NCBI RefSeq assembly: GCF_003261175.1
Contig: NZ_QLNP01000068.1
Location: 18,227 to 82,226 of the forward strand
DNA from: Arthrobacter globiformis
Lineage (GTDB): Bacteria; Actinomycetota; Actinomycetes; Actinomycetales; Micrococcaceae
DNA: 64,000 nt
Direction: 5' to 3'
The notes under the pieces: model-generated
Database searches by the model: none
Told to the model about the DNA's origin: nothing
Seen by the model: the letters and a program-made list of their open reading frames with translations, nothing else
Translations under genes and position numbers: made by a program
Shown: positions 20,127 through 28,337 of the stretch, one piece after another
Position numbering within the stretch: the stretch's first letter is position 1
How the letters are laid out: each line of letters starts with the position of its first letter

Positions 20127-21935
20127 TTACTTAGCGAACTGCGGCAGCCTGACGGGCGTGCCCTTGGACGGCGGAACGTTGTACGTCCGCAGTGCCTGGC
20201 TCATGACCGAACGGAACACGGGCCCGTTGGTGATCCCGTAAATGGACCCCTTGGGACGCTGCAGGACCACCTCCACAATAAACCGCGGATCGTCCATCGG
20301 CGCCATCCCCACCATCGAGGCGGTGTACCCGCAGAAGCCGGCGGTCCCGTCGTCGCAGGGCGATTGCGAGGTACCGGTCTTGGCTCCGACCCGGTAGCCG
20401 TCGATCGCGGCCTCCTTGATCTGGCCCTCGGTGACGGCACTTTCGAGGATGTCCCTCACCTGCTGCGCCGTTTGCTCCGAGACCACCCTGCGGGACGGCT
20501 TGGCCGCCACCTTTTCCTCGGTTCCGTCCGGGCTGATGTAGCTGTCGATGAGCCTCGGCTGCAGCATCACACCGTCATTGGCGATCGACTGGTAGGCGCG
20601 GACCGTCTGGAGTGTCGACTGTGAGACACCCTGTCCGAACAGCACCGTGTACTGCTGGCGCCCGTCCCACTGGTCGGCCGGGGTCAGGATGCCCTTCGCC
20701 TCGGCCGGCAGGCCGATCTCCGGCGCCTCACCGATTCCGAACTTCTGCAGCCAGTCGTGCCGCTGGTCTTTGCTGAGGCGCTGGCCTGCCATCACAGTGC
20801 CCGTGTTCATGGACCAGCCCAGGATGCCCGCCAGGGTCCGCTTCTCTGTCCCGTGGGAAAAGGAATCGTCGAATTGCTGGCCGTCCACCACCAGGGACGG
20901 CGGGATAACGAACGTGTCCAGCGGTTTGGCTTTGCCCTCTTCGATGACGGCGGCGGCCGTGATCATTTTTTCCACAGACCCGGGCTCGTAAGCGGCGGTA
21001 ACGGAGCGGACGCCACGGTCCTTCGCGGCCACCTTGCCGGGGTCGTTGGGATCGGGCGTATTGGTGTCGGCCATGGCGATGATGTTGCCGGTCTTCACAT
21101 CCGAGACGATGATGACCCCCCACTCGGCGCTGAGCTTGTCCGCCTGGGTCTGGATGGCCTGCTGGGCGAAATACTGGAGGTCGGAGTTCAGCGTGAGTTT
21201 GACGTCCTTGCCGTCCTGCGCGGGCGTCAGTTCGTCGATGCCCACGGGAATACGGAGGCCGTCGGCGCCGATTTCGAACACGCGCTTGCCCGCAGTGCCG
21301 CGCAGTATTTCGTCCTGGGTCTGCTCGAGGCCGGCCTGGCCGGTGGTTCCGTTCTCAAGGAAGCCCACAATGCCGCCGGCCACCGAGCCGTTCGGGTAGA
21401 CACGCTTGCTGGTTCCCTCCGAGAAGATACCCGGGATTTGCAGTTCCGATACCCGGTTTTCGACGTCGGGCCGGAGGTCCTTGGCCACGATGTAGTAGGT
21501 CCTGGTTCCGGTGACTGATTTCCGCACGTCCTCGGCGTCCATGCCAAGGACGGCTGCAAGCTCGGCGATCCCCTGGTCCCGGGAAACGGTGACGATTTCG
21601 TCCTTCCCGTTTACCTTTTCAAGGCGCTTGAAGGATTCAGTCTTGGTGTTTACAGACTGGTCAACAGTGATGTTGTAGCGGATCACGCTGTTCGCCAGCA
21701 CTGCTCCGCTGGCGTCCAGGATGCTGCCGCGCTCGGCCGGCAGCACGGTGGGGCGCAGCCGGTTGTCCAGGGCAGCTTCAGCCATGCCGCCGACGTCCAG
21801 TCCCTGCACCAGGAAAAGCTTTCCCCCGACAACCACCAGCAGCGCAAGCATGATGCTGAGTCCGAGGCGGAGCCTCTTCGTGGCGTTAGCAACCTTCTTC
21901 TTGCTTGCCTTGCTCTTGCCTTGCGCCACGCTCAT
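20127..21935 (-). CDS. ftsI: Septal transpeptidase FtsI (class B penicillin-binding protein)
   Basis: D,D-transpeptidase that cross-links septal peptidoglycan with FtsW. It has 602 residues: a Lys-rich cytoplasmic start, one membrane anchor (about 24-44), a PBP dimerisation domain with the RGSILD motif, and a transpeptidase domain. The active-site motifs are SVEK (Ser320), SMN (375-377) and KTGT (519-522). The start is ATG at 21935. It is separated from the ftsL-position gene by 44 bases. Class B is supported by the absence of a transglycosylase domain. Confidence 0.96.
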   Translation of the reverse strand: MSVAQGKSKASKKKVANATKRLRLGLSIMLALLVVVGGKLFLVQGLDVGGMAEAALDNRLRPTVLPAERGSILDASGAVLANSVIRYNITVDQSVNTKTESFKRLEKVNGKDEIVTVSRDQGIAELAAVLGMDAEDVRKSVTGTRTYYIVAKDLRPDVENRVSELQIPGIFSEGTSKRVYPNGSVAGGIVGFLENGTTGQAGLEQTQDEILRGTAGKRVFEIGADGLRIPVGIDELTPAQDGKDVKLTLNSDLQYFAQQAIQTQADKLSAEWGVIIVSDVKTGNIIAMADTNTPDPNDPGKVAAKDRGVRSVTAAYEPGSVEKMITAAAVIEEGKAKPLDTFVIPPSLVVDGQQFDDSFSHGTEKRTLAGILGWSMNTGTVMAGQRLSKDQRHDWLQKFGIGEAPEIGLPAEAKGILTPADQWDGRQQYTVLFGQGVSQSTLQTVRAYQSIANDGVMLQPRLIDSYISPDGTEEKVAAKPSRRVVSEQTAQQVRDILESAVTEGQIKEAAIDGYRVGAKTGTSQSPCDDGTAGFCGYTASMVGMAPMDDPRFIVEVVLQRPKGSIYGITNGPVFRSVMSQALRTYNVPPSKGTPVRLPQFAK

Positions 21936-21979
21936 CCCCTACTGCTTGCCATGCGGGCTACCAGCCGCCTGTTCCTGCC

Positions 21980-22645
21980 CTACTGCCCCGGCGTCCGTTG
22001 CTCCGGCGCCGGAATGGTGCCGCCGTTAAGGGCCGCGGGCTTGGCCGCAGCCGCCGGCTCGGCCGGCTTCGCAGCAGCCGGGGCCTCCGGCTGGGCAGCT
22101 GCCGTTTCACCGGCAGCCGGGGCCCTGCTTTCCAGCGGCTCGCCTGAGCTGGCAGGCGGGACCACATTCAGCTGTCCCGGGACGGCAGGCGCGGCGATCA
22201 CCGCTCCTGCCGTGTCTCCCTTGACCGCCGGCTTGGCATCCCCGCTCACGGTCAGCGTGGAAAGATCAATTTGTCCCTTGCCGGTAGAAGCAACCATCCC
22301 CAATTGTGCGGCCTTGGCAGCCAGATTCTGGGGAGCCTCAAAGTTTTGCACCTGCTGTGTCAGGTCCTGGTTCTCTTTGGTGAGCTTGGTCTGTTCGGCA
22401 CGGAGCTTGACCAACTGGTACTGCGCTGTGGAAACAGTGATGTTGAGCACCAGCACCGCTATCAGCGCAGCCGCCAGCATGCCGAAGCAGAGAACAACGA
22501 AGGGCGCGCGGCGCTTCGCCGGTGCGGAGCGGACCAGGGACAGCGGGGTGCGAGCCTTGCGGGCCGACCCCGGAAGCCCGGCCTCTATGTCATGGACGCT
22601 GGGGCCGGACGGAAGGGCGAGGTTCCTGGCAGCTGCGGTGCTCAT
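21980..22645 (-). CDS. FtsL-position single-pass coiled-coil protein
   Basis: 221-residue protein in the place of ftsL between rsmH and ftsI. A cytoplasmic basic N terminus precedes one membrane helix (about 49-70). A short coiled-coil segment (about 75-105, [15 protein letters not shown]) follows. The remaining 110 residues are Ala/Pro-rich and probably disordered outside the membrane. Topology and position match FtsL of the FtsQLB complex, but sequence similarity in this family is poor and the tail is unusually long. The ATG overlaps the rsmH stop as ATGA. Confidence 0.8.
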   Translation of the reverse strand: MSTAAARNLALPSGPSVHDIEAGLPGSARKARTPLSLVRSAPAKRRAPFVVLCFGMLAAALIAVLVLNITVSTAQYQLVKLRAEQTKLTKENQDLTQQVQNFEAPQNLAAKAAQLGMVASTGKGQIDLSTLTVSGDAKPAVKGDTAGAVIAAPAVPGQLNVVPPASSGEPLESRAPAAGETAAAQPEAPAAAKPAEPAAAAKPAALNGGTIPAPEQRTPGQ

Positions 22646-23640
22646 ATTGCTCTCCTGGCTCTGATGCGTTCCACTGCGCGCAGCCGGGCTGATGCTGCGC
22701 GCGAATTCTCTGCGATCTCGACGGCGGTGGGCACCTCGGTGCCCTTGGTCAGGGTTTTGAGTTCGGCCTTGTGTTCTTCAAGCTCCACCGGGAAGCCGAG
22801 CGGAGCTGATGATTTGGAGCGGGTTTGGAAAACGCCCTTGACGATCTTGTCTTCCAGGGAGTGGTAGGACATCACGACGATCCGGCCGCCGAGCGCGATG
22901 GCATCCACCGCCGCAGGAACGGCACGCTCGAGGACTTCGAGTTCCTCGTTGACCTCGATGCGCAGGGCCTGGAAGGTGCGCTTGGCCGGATGTCCGCCGG
23001 ACTTGGCTGCGGCAGCCGGAACCACCGCCCTGATCTGCTCGACCAGCTCCCCCGTGGTGGTGAACGGTTTCGCTGACCGGGCGGCAACGATCCTGTTGGC
23101 GATGCGCCCCGCGAACTTTTCCTCACCCCACTTTCGGATAATCCTGACCAGTTCCTCTTCGCTGTAATTGTTAACGACGTCCGCCGCCGTCTGGCCACGA
23201 CTGGTGTCCATCCGCATGTCCAAGGGCGCGTCAAAGGAGTACGCGAAACCGCGTTCGCGCTCGTCGAGCTGCAGGGACGAGACCCCGAGGTCCATCAGGA
23301 TACCGTGGACCTCGGGAATGCCGAGGTCATCCAGCACCTCGGCGATTTCGTCGTACACAGCGTGGACCAGGTCCGTGCGGGCCGCGAAGGGTTTGAGCCG
23401 CTCGCCCGCCAGCGCCAGGGCTTCTTCGTCACGGTCGATGCCCACCAGGTGCAGGTCAGGAAAGCGCTGGAGCATGGCTTCGGAGTGCCCGCCCATGCCG
23501 AGCGTGGCATCAATGGCTACCGGCGTCTCACCGCGCAGGCGTGCTGCCTCAAATCCGGGCGCCAAAAGATTGATGCACCGGTCCTTCAGGACCGGTACAT
23601 GGCGTTCGGACGTGGGCTTCGGCTGGTCGGGTTCTGTCAT
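22642..23640 (-). CDS. rsmH: 16S rRNA (cytosine-1402-N4)-methyltransferase RsmH (MraW)
   Basis: SAM-dependent methyltransferase acting on C1402 of 16S rRNA; 332 residues. The SAM motif [13 protein letters not shown] is at 43-55, [14 protein letters not shown] lies mid-protein, and the C-terminal motif ISYHSLED-like MSYHSLEDK is present. The start is ATG at 23640 (MTEPDQ); the in-frame ATG 66 bases upstream lies in the structured leader and lacks family similarity. It is the second gene of the dcw cluster, after mraZ. Confidence 0.96.
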   Translation of the reverse strand: MTEPDQPKPTSERHVPVLKDRCINLLAPGFEAARLRGETPVAIDATLGMGGHSEAMLQRFPDLHLVGIDRDEEALALAGERLKPFAARTDLVHAVYDEIAEVLDDLGIPEVHGILMDLGVSSLQLDERERGFAYSFDAPLDMRMDTSRGQTAADVVNNYSEEELVRIIRKWGEEKFAGRIANRIVAARSAKPFTTTGELVEQIRAVVPAAAAKSGGHPAKRTFQALRIEVNEELEVLERAVPAAVDAIALGGRIVVMSYHSLEDKIVKGVFQTRSKSSAPLGFPVELEEHKAELKTLTKGTEVPTAVEIAENSRAASARLRAVERIRARRAI

Positions 23641-23684
23641 GCCTTCGTCCTTCCTTGAGCGCCGGGAATGATTCCTTGGGGGTG

Positions 23685-23794
23685 GTTTCTTGGGCCAGAT
23701 CCCCATCCGCGCCTATCCCGTTGGCTGCCTGGCTCCGGGGAAGTGAGCCAGGTAGTCGGCCGGGATGGGCGGCTGGAGATCTCGTCCAAGAAAC
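23685..23794 (-). promoter_or_regulatory. Long nested hairpin in the mraZ-rsmH leader (mraW-motif-like RNA)
   Basis: The 174-base gap between mraZ and rsmH folds on paper into one long irregular hairpin with five nested helices. They are 23685-23693/23786-23794 (9 bp), 23697-23704/23775-23782 (8 bp, one G.U on the minus strand), 23707-23710/23769-23772 (4 bp), 23715-23720/23761-23766 (6 bp) and 23728-23735/23745-23752 (8 bp, 9-base loop). All pairings are in register. An mraW RNA motif upstream of mraW genes has been described; membership is a guess from position. Confidence 0.65.
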
Positions 23795-23814
23795 GCAAAC
23801 GGGTTCGGGCCGGC

Positions 23815-24243
23815 CTAAAGGATGCCGGCGATGGGATTGTCAGTTTCAGAGAAGGAGGTTTCCTTCTCCGCCAGGTACTCACTCCAGGCTTGGGCGTCCC
23901 AGATCTCCGCGCGGGTGCCGGCGCCAATAACGGCCAACTCCCTGCCGAGCCCTGCATACTCCCGGAGCGCGGGAGGTATGGTCACGCGCCCCTGCTTGTC
24001 AGGTACCTCGTCCGAGGCTCCAGAGAGAAAAACCCGGATGTAGTCACGAGCGGACTTGTTGGAGATCGGAGCCTCCCGGATCTGCTCGTGTACCCTCGCG
24101 AATTCCTGCTCGCTGAAGACGTAGATGCAGCGCTCCTGGCCTCGCGTGAGAACAAGTCCGCCGGCCAGCTCCTCACGGAACTTGGCGGGAAGAATGATCC
24201 TGCCCTTTTCGTCAAGACGCGGCGAGTGTGTCCCAAGGAACAC
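23815..24243 (-). CDS. mraZ: Transcriptional regulator MraZ
   Basis: First gene of the dcw cluster; an AbrB-fold DNA-binding protein that forms rings and controls its own operon. It has 142 residues with two tandem SpoVT-AbrB-like halves. The first has [15 protein letters not shown] (about 10-24) and the second has LDxxGR-like [15 protein letters not shown] (about 81-95). The GTG start at 24243 is preceded by a G-rich site. Three GTGGRG repeats at 10-base spacing lie 65-90 bases upstream and are the probable autoregulatory operator. Confidence 0.95.
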   Translation of the reverse strand: MFLGTHSPRLDEKGRIILPAKFREELAGGLVLTRGQERCIYVFSEQEFARVHEQIREAPISNKSARDYIRVFLSGASDEVPDKQGRVTIPPALREYAGLGRELAVIGAGTRAEIWDAQAWSEYLAEKETSFSETDNPIAGIL

Positions 24244-24307
24244 GTCCCACCGCCCGTCTGCCGTCAGAAGCCGAACAACCCCCGCGCTGCCACTACCCTC
24301 TTACGCG

Positions 24308-24333
24308 CTCCACTTTACTCCACTTCTCCCCAC
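24308..24333 (-). promoter_or_regulatory. Three MraZ boxes upstream of mraZ
   Basis: On the minus strand GTGGGG (24333-24328), GTGGAG (24323-24318) and GTGGAG (24313-24308) recur exactly every 10 bases, one helical turn, ending 64 bases before the mraZ start. MraZ is known to bind direct repeats of this type in its own promoter. Confidence 0.75.
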
Positions 24334-24531
24334 AGTCAACGCGACGCGGGCAATTCCCTGCTACCGGAACGAACATGTTTCCGCGGAATGGCGGGGATTT
24401 CGCCCGAGGGTGGGAAGTGGAGGGAAATTGGGCCGCTCCGGCGGTGTCGGCCGGGCGGCATTGGCCCGGGAACATCGGCTTCGGGCACCAGGTCCGCGGG
24501 TCAACAGGCACAGTTCCCCGGGTTAAAGCGA

Positions 24532-24555
24532 AATGACCCGCCGTAGCGGGTCATT
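24532..24555 (-). terminator. Terminator after the DUF3040 gene
   Basis: Perfect 10-bp stem AATGACCCGC/GCGGGTCATT with loop CGTA, followed on the minus strand by TTCGCTTTAA. It lies about 90 bases past the DUF3040 stop and insulates the dcw cluster promoter from it. Confidence 0.65.
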
Positions 24556-24588
24556 CCTGGACTATTGACGCCCACCCGGGATGGGTCC

Positions 24589-24638
24589 GGTGGTGCGCTG
24601 TGGAGGGTGGTGCGAAGTGGAGGTGGTGGGAAGTGGAG
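24589..24638 (+). repeat. 17-bp tandem triplicate with GTGGAG core
   Basis: Three consecutive units at 24589-24605, 24606-24622 and 24623-24638 (17, 17 and 16 bases), each of the form GGTGGTGCGNNGTGGAG with small changes. The GTGGAG core equals the MraZ box but is on the opposite strand. Confidence 0.7.
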
Positions 24639-24645
24639 CGCGGGC

Positions 24646-25017
24646 TCAGGACTCTCCGCGGCGCCTTTCATCCCATCGTTCCTCGAGGCTGTTCATAAAG
24701 GAGCTCTTGCTCTTGGACTTCCTGCCATGCCCGCCGGCATTCGCTTTGCCCGCCGCAACGCTGCGCATCGTGGCAAAGTAAACTCCGGCACCCATGACGA
24801 CGAACCCGAGGACCCCTACAAATATGTTCTGGAGGGAGACCCCTACCAGGAGGAGCAGCACCCCGGCCAGCGTGGCCAGTACGCCAATCACGATGTGCCG
24901 GGTGGACCAGCTGCGGCCGGGATCCGAGCCCATGGAATTGGCGAACTTGGGATCGTCCTCATGCAGTTGCCTCTCGAGTTGCTCGAGCAGCTTCTGTTCG
25001 TGCTCCGAGAGCGGCAT
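24646..25017 (-). CDS. DUF3040 membrane protein
   Basis: 123-residue protein with an N-terminal helix rich in Glu and Gln (PLSEHEQKLLEQLERQL), the DUF3040 hallmark, then two adjacent membrane segments (about 41-61 and 64-84) and a basic tail. Homologues lie close to mraZ in many actinobacteria (Rv2169c in M. tuberculosis). The function is unknown; an envelope role is suggested only by topology and position. The ATG at 25017 has AAGGAGG 6 bases upstream and is chosen over an in-frame start 78 bases earlier. Confidence 0.9.
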   Translation of the reverse strand: MPLSEHEQKLLEQLERQLHEDDPKFANSMGSDPGRSWSTRHIVIGVLATLAGVLLLLVGVSLQNIFVGVLGFVVMGAGVYFATMRSVAAGKANAGGHGRKSKSKSSFMNSLEERWDERRRGES

Positions 25018-25332
25018 CACGACCTCCTTAAGTAGGCCAACGTCCAGACAGGCCGGAACCGGTTGTTCCTGCCTCGTCAACGACCGGCATGCCATCCAGG
25101 TTCCCGGTCCTGCCAGCTTGGCAGATCCAGGAATTCAAGCATACTGACGCGGCGGGTCAGGTGATCCCCACATGTCCAGACGTTCGAAATCTTTGTATCT
25201 ATAAGGATAGTTTGTTGGGCGCTGTTCTGAAAGACGCTGTTCATGGGCGGCAAAACCGCCCGGGCCCTGACCTGACACTGATCCACGGCCATGAACACGG
25301 TTTCCGCACCCGGGGGTGTCGCCGGAATCACG
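25018..25332. other. Non-coding gap between dinB and the DUF3040 gene
   Basis: 315 bases. It holds the dinB 3' hairpin (25245-25261) and, at about 25185-25215, an AT-rich island (ATCTTTGTATCTATAAGGAT) that stands out from the GC-rich surroundings and may contain a promoter for the DUF3040 gene. No ORF with coding character is seen. Confidence 0.5.
25245..25261 (-). terminator. Hairpin downstream of dinB
   Basis: GGGCGG/CCGCCC stem with loop CAAAA, about 70 bases past the dinB stop. The loop reads TTTTG on the minus strand and no U-tract follows the stem, so it is a modest candidate. Confidence 0.4.
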
Positions 25333-26559
25333 TCAGGGGCTGCCGCTTCCCGACTCAAGCAGCCGGGCCGGAAGCACGGACTTGCTGCCGAACTTCTCTG
25401 CCACCTTGTCCAGTGCTTGTTCAGCCGCCCGCCAGTTGTCGTCGCGCCGGTCCAGGCTCAGCTGTAGGGAGGTCTGGGCGGCCGCTTCCAGCTGCTCCGC
25501 ACGGACGCCCACCAGCCGGACCAACAGGGGCCGGCTGCCCAGCGACTCCAGCAGCTGGATGGCCACGGCATAGATGAGCTGCGCGCTGTCCAGCGGCGTG
25601 TGGACCGTGCGGCTTCGGGTCACCGTCGAGAAATCGGCGTACCGCAGCTTGAGCGCCACCGTCCGGGCCACCAGCCCGGAAGCGCGCAGCCGCTCTGCAG
25701 TGCGGTGGGACAGTCTCAGCAGCTCCCGGTGCAGCAGGGCATCGTCCGCCGTGTCCGAGGCGAACGTTTCCTCCGCTCCGATGCTCTTCTCCACCCGCAC
25801 CGGGGTAACAGCCCGGCTGTCGATACCCCAGGAGAGCCGGTGGACGTGTTCGCCCGTGGCGCCCAGCACCTTCTTGAGCGAGGAGACCGGCGTCGCGGCG
25901 ACATCCGCCACGGTACGGATTCCCATGCGGGCCAACACTTCCGCCGTCTTGCCTCCAACACCCCACAGTGCGTTGACCGGAAGGCTGTGAAGATACGGGA
26001 CGGTCTGCTCCGGACGGATGAGCAGCAGCCCATCCGGCTTGGACCGGGTGGAAGCGATCTTCGCCACAAACTTGCTGGCGGCGATCCCCACGGACGCCGT
26101 GATGCCCAGCTCGCTGGCAACCCTTCTCCGGATCAGCTGCCCTATGTCACTCGGCGGACCAAGCCTGCGGATGGCCCCTCCGACGTCAAGGAACGCCTCG
26201 TCCACGCTGAGCGGCTCAACGAGCTCGGTGATGGACTCGAAGATGCCCATCAGCTGGCCGGAGACTTCGTAGTACAGCTTGTGCCTGGGCTCGATGATGA
26301 CGGCCTGCGGACACAGCCGGTGGGCCACGGCCATAGGCATCGCCGATTTCACGCCGAATCTGCGCGCCTCGTACGAAGCGGACAGCACCACGGAACGCTC
26401 CGCCGGAAAACCCACTATCACCGGCCGGCCACGCAGATCAGGTCGGGTGCGCAGTTCAACTGAGACAAAAAAAGCGTCCATATCGACGTGCATGATGCTC
26501 GCCCGCCGAAGCTCCCGCAGCCGCGCTTCCGCCTGCTCTCTGTCGTCGTCCGGCCCCAC
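25333..26559 (-). CDS. dinB: DNA polymerase IV (Y-family translesion polymerase)
   Basis: Error-prone polymerase for lesion bypass; 408 residues. Catalytic residues are visible: Asp26 and Asp28 in HVDMDAFFVSVE, and Asp120-Glu121 in SVDEAFLDV. The YEARRFGV and SVGIAASKFVAKIAS motifs, the helix-hairpin-helix thumb and the little-finger domain (about 255-370) follow. The GTG start at 26559 leaves a 75-base divergent gap to the lipoprotein gene. No LexA-box-like palindrome was recognised in that gap. Confidence 0.95.
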   Translation of the reverse strand: MGPDDDREQAEARLRELRRASIMHVDMDAFFVSVELRTRPDLRGRPVIVGFPAERSVVLSASYEARRFGVKSAMPMAVAHRLCPQAVIIEPRHKLYYEVSGQLMGIFESITELVEPLSVDEAFLDVGGAIRRLGPPSDIGQLIRRRVASELGITASVGIAASKFVAKIASTRSKPDGLLLIRPEQTVPYLHSLPVNALWGVGGKTAEVLARMGIRTVADVAATPVSSLKKVLGATGEHVHRLSWGIDSRAVTPVRVEKSIGAEETFASDTADDALLHRELLRLSHRTAERLRASGLVARTVALKLRYADFSTVTRSRTVHTPLDSAQLIYAVAIQLLESLGSRPLLVRLVGVRAEQLEAAAQTSLQLSLDRRDDNWRAAEQALDKVAEKFGSKSVLPARLLESGSGSP

Positions 26560-26634
26560 ATCTGCAATCCTATGCCCTGCACCTGACTAAACTGGAGGCT
26601 GAATCCGGCATCAACACCCAGGAGGACCGCACCT

Positions 26635-27192
26635 GTGAAGGTCATTGGAACGCTCATGCCTGCCCGCCTTGGGCTGCTCGCCGCTGGAGCGGCCGTAGTG
26701 GCGGCGGCGTCAGCGTGCACGGCACAGGCGCCCGGTTCCGCAACGCTGGCGGCGACGGCATCGGCCTCCGCCGCTGCCGCGGCAACGCACACAGCAGCCG
26801 CCACGGCGTCCCCGACGGCAGCCGCCTGCCCGTCTGCGTCCCCCGGCACGTCGGCCACCGTGGGAGCGCTCGTAGCCGGCTTCCCGTCAAAGCTTGTGCC
26901 CGTGATGCCCGGGGCCAAGGTGGTGGCCAGCAGCTTCGATAAGTCAACCTCCCCGGCCACTGTCGCACTGGTTGGCTCCATCTCCGCCAAGCCGGCCGCC
27001 GTCGTCGCCTATTACACCAAAGCCCTGGAGGGGCAGGGCTTTACGGCTGTTCCCGGCAACGCCGTGGGAAGTGTGGCGTCAAAGGACTTCGTCCGCGCGG
27101 GAAGCGAGACCGTGAATATCGCCGTCCCCGCAACGGGCGGCGTTTCAACCTTCACCATCGGCGCCAACGTGACTCCCGAGTCCGTCAAGTGA
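26635..27192 (+). CDS. Small secreted lipoprotein of unknown function
   Basis: 185 residues. The N-terminal signal peptide has a hydrophobic core (residues 12-25) and ends in a lipobox-like ASAC with Cys28, so LspA at 3785 would process it. A Thr/Ala-rich linker (about 30-75) precedes a compact C-terminal domain with alternating hydrophobic residues. GTG start at 26635 with GGAGG 10 bases upstream. The stop overlaps the start of the polyprenyl synthase gene, so the two are likely translated together. I do not recognise a characterised family. Confidence 0.8.
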   Translation: MKVIGTLMPARLGLLAAGAAVVAAASACTAQAPGSATLAATASASAAAAATHTAAATASPTAAACPSASPGTSATVGALVAGFPSKLVPVMPGAKVVASSFDKSTSPATVALVGSISAKPAAVVAYYTKALEGQGFTAVPGNAVGSVASKDFVRAGSETVNIAVPATGGVSTFTIGANVTPESVK

Positions 27193-28283
27193 TGGTGGCC
27201 GAGCAGCTTCGCGTGGAGCAGGCGGACTTCGTGGCCGCCGTGGCGGGAAAGCTGACAGAGTTCCTGACCACCCGGCAGTCGATCATGACGGCAATCTCGC
27301 CGGACATCGATCCCATCATGGGATCCATCTCCAATCTGGTCACCGGCGGCAAGCGGCTGCGCGCCCTCATGTGCTACTGGGGATGGCGTGGAGCGGGTGG
27401 CCCCGCCTCCGCCGAGGACATCATCACGGCAGGCGCGGCCCTTGAGCTGTTCCAGGCCGCCGCCCTGATCCACGACGACATCATCGACCGGTCGGACACC
27501 CGCCGGGGCGGACCCAGCGTGCACCGCCGGTTCATCCAGCTCCATGAGTCCCAGGGCTGGGCCCTCGACAGCGAACGCTTCGGCCACGCCGCAGCCATCC
27601 TGGCCGGCGACCTGTGCTTGTCCTTCAGCGAGGAAGCCTTCACCGACATCGGCGCAACGGCGGCCTCAGGAAGCAGGGCAAGGCTGATCTTCAACCTGAT
27701 GCGTTCGGAGGTCATGGCCGGCCAGTATCTGGACATCCTCGAAGAGGTGGCCGGGCCGGTCCGGGACCGCGCCGGGGCCGTCAGCCGCGCCCAGTCAATC
27801 ATCCGTTTCAAGTCGGCCAAGTACTCAACGGAACATCCGCTTGCCCTGGGCGGGGCGCTCGGCGGGGCCTCTGACGAACTGCTCCGGGGCTACTCCGCGT
27901 TTGCGCTCCCCCTGGGCGAGGCCTTCCAGCTTCGCGACGACGTCCTGGGCGTCTTCGGGGACCCGGTGACCACGGGAAAGCCCGCGGGAGACGACCTCCG
28001 GGAGGGCAAGCGGACGGTGCTCGTGGCCTTCGCCCTGGATTTGGCCACCCCCGAGGAGTCCGCGTTCATCGACTCGAAGCTCGGCAGCCCCGAGTTGGGC
28101 GAGGACGACGTGGCCGAGATCCGCCGGATCATTGCGGACTGCGGAGCGCTGCAGGCCACGGAGGTGCTGATCGAGGAGTTCGGCGCCGCGGCCTACGCAG
28201 CCCTCGAGCTTCTGCCGCTGGAAGACCTCCCCAAGACCGCACTGCGCCGGCTGGCTGAGGCGACAGTGAGCCGGGCCGCCTAA
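27189..28283 (+). CDS. Polyprenyl diphosphate synthase (trans-prenyltransferase)
   Basis: Head-to-tail isoprenyl diphosphate synthase, probably making geranylgeranyl or longer prenyl diphosphate for menaquinone or carotenoids. It has 364 residues. The first aspartate-rich motif is DDIID (96-100), followed by arginines. The second is DDVLGVFGD, the form usual in actinobacterial IdsA-type enzymes. GGKRLRA (53-59) binds the isopentenyl diphosphate. In M. tuberculosis idsA2 (Rv2173) also lies beside Rv2175c and pknL. GTG 27189 and ATG 27192 are both possible starts. Confidence 0.92.
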   Translation: MMVAEQLRVEQADFVAAVAGKLTEFLTTRQSIMTAISPDIDPIMGSISNLVTGGKRLRALMCYWGWRGAGGPASAEDIITAGAALELFQAAALIHDDIIDRSDTRRGGPSVHRRFIQLHESQGWALDSERFGHAAAILAGDLCLSFSEEAFTDIGATAASGSRARLIFNLMRSEVMAGQYLDILEEVAGPVRDRAGAVSRAQSIIRFKSAKYSTEHPLALGGALGGASDELLRGYSAFALPLGEAFQLRDDVLGVFGDPVTTGKPAGDDLREGKRTVLVAFALDLATPEESAFIDSKLGSPELGEDDVAEIRRIIADCGALQATEVLIEEFGAAAYAALELLPLEDLPKTALRRLAEATVSRAA

Positions 28284-28297
28284 TCGGCTGGCCCGGC
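28270..28297 (+). terminator. Terminator overlapping the polyprenyl synthase stop codon
   Basis: GCCGGGCCGCC (28270-28280) pairs with GGCTGGCCCGGC (28286-28297) with one bulged base. The stop codon TAA (28281-28283) lies in the 5-base loop, and CCGTTTATC follows. It separates the convergent genes. Confidence 0.6.
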
Positions 28298-28337
28298 CCG
28301 TTTATCAGGCTGGGTTGATTACCACGCTGGGTTTCTC

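Larger units (their letters stand above)
24244..24645. other. mraZ upstream non-coding region
   Basis: Non-coding 402 bases between mraZ and the DUF3040 gene. It holds the MraZ boxes (24308-24333), a second G-rich cluster on the plus strand (GTGGGAAGTGGAGG at 24410-24423), the DUF3040 terminator (24532-24555) and a 17-bp tandem repeat (24589-24638). I see no convincing small ORF or RNA gene in it. Confidence 0.6.
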
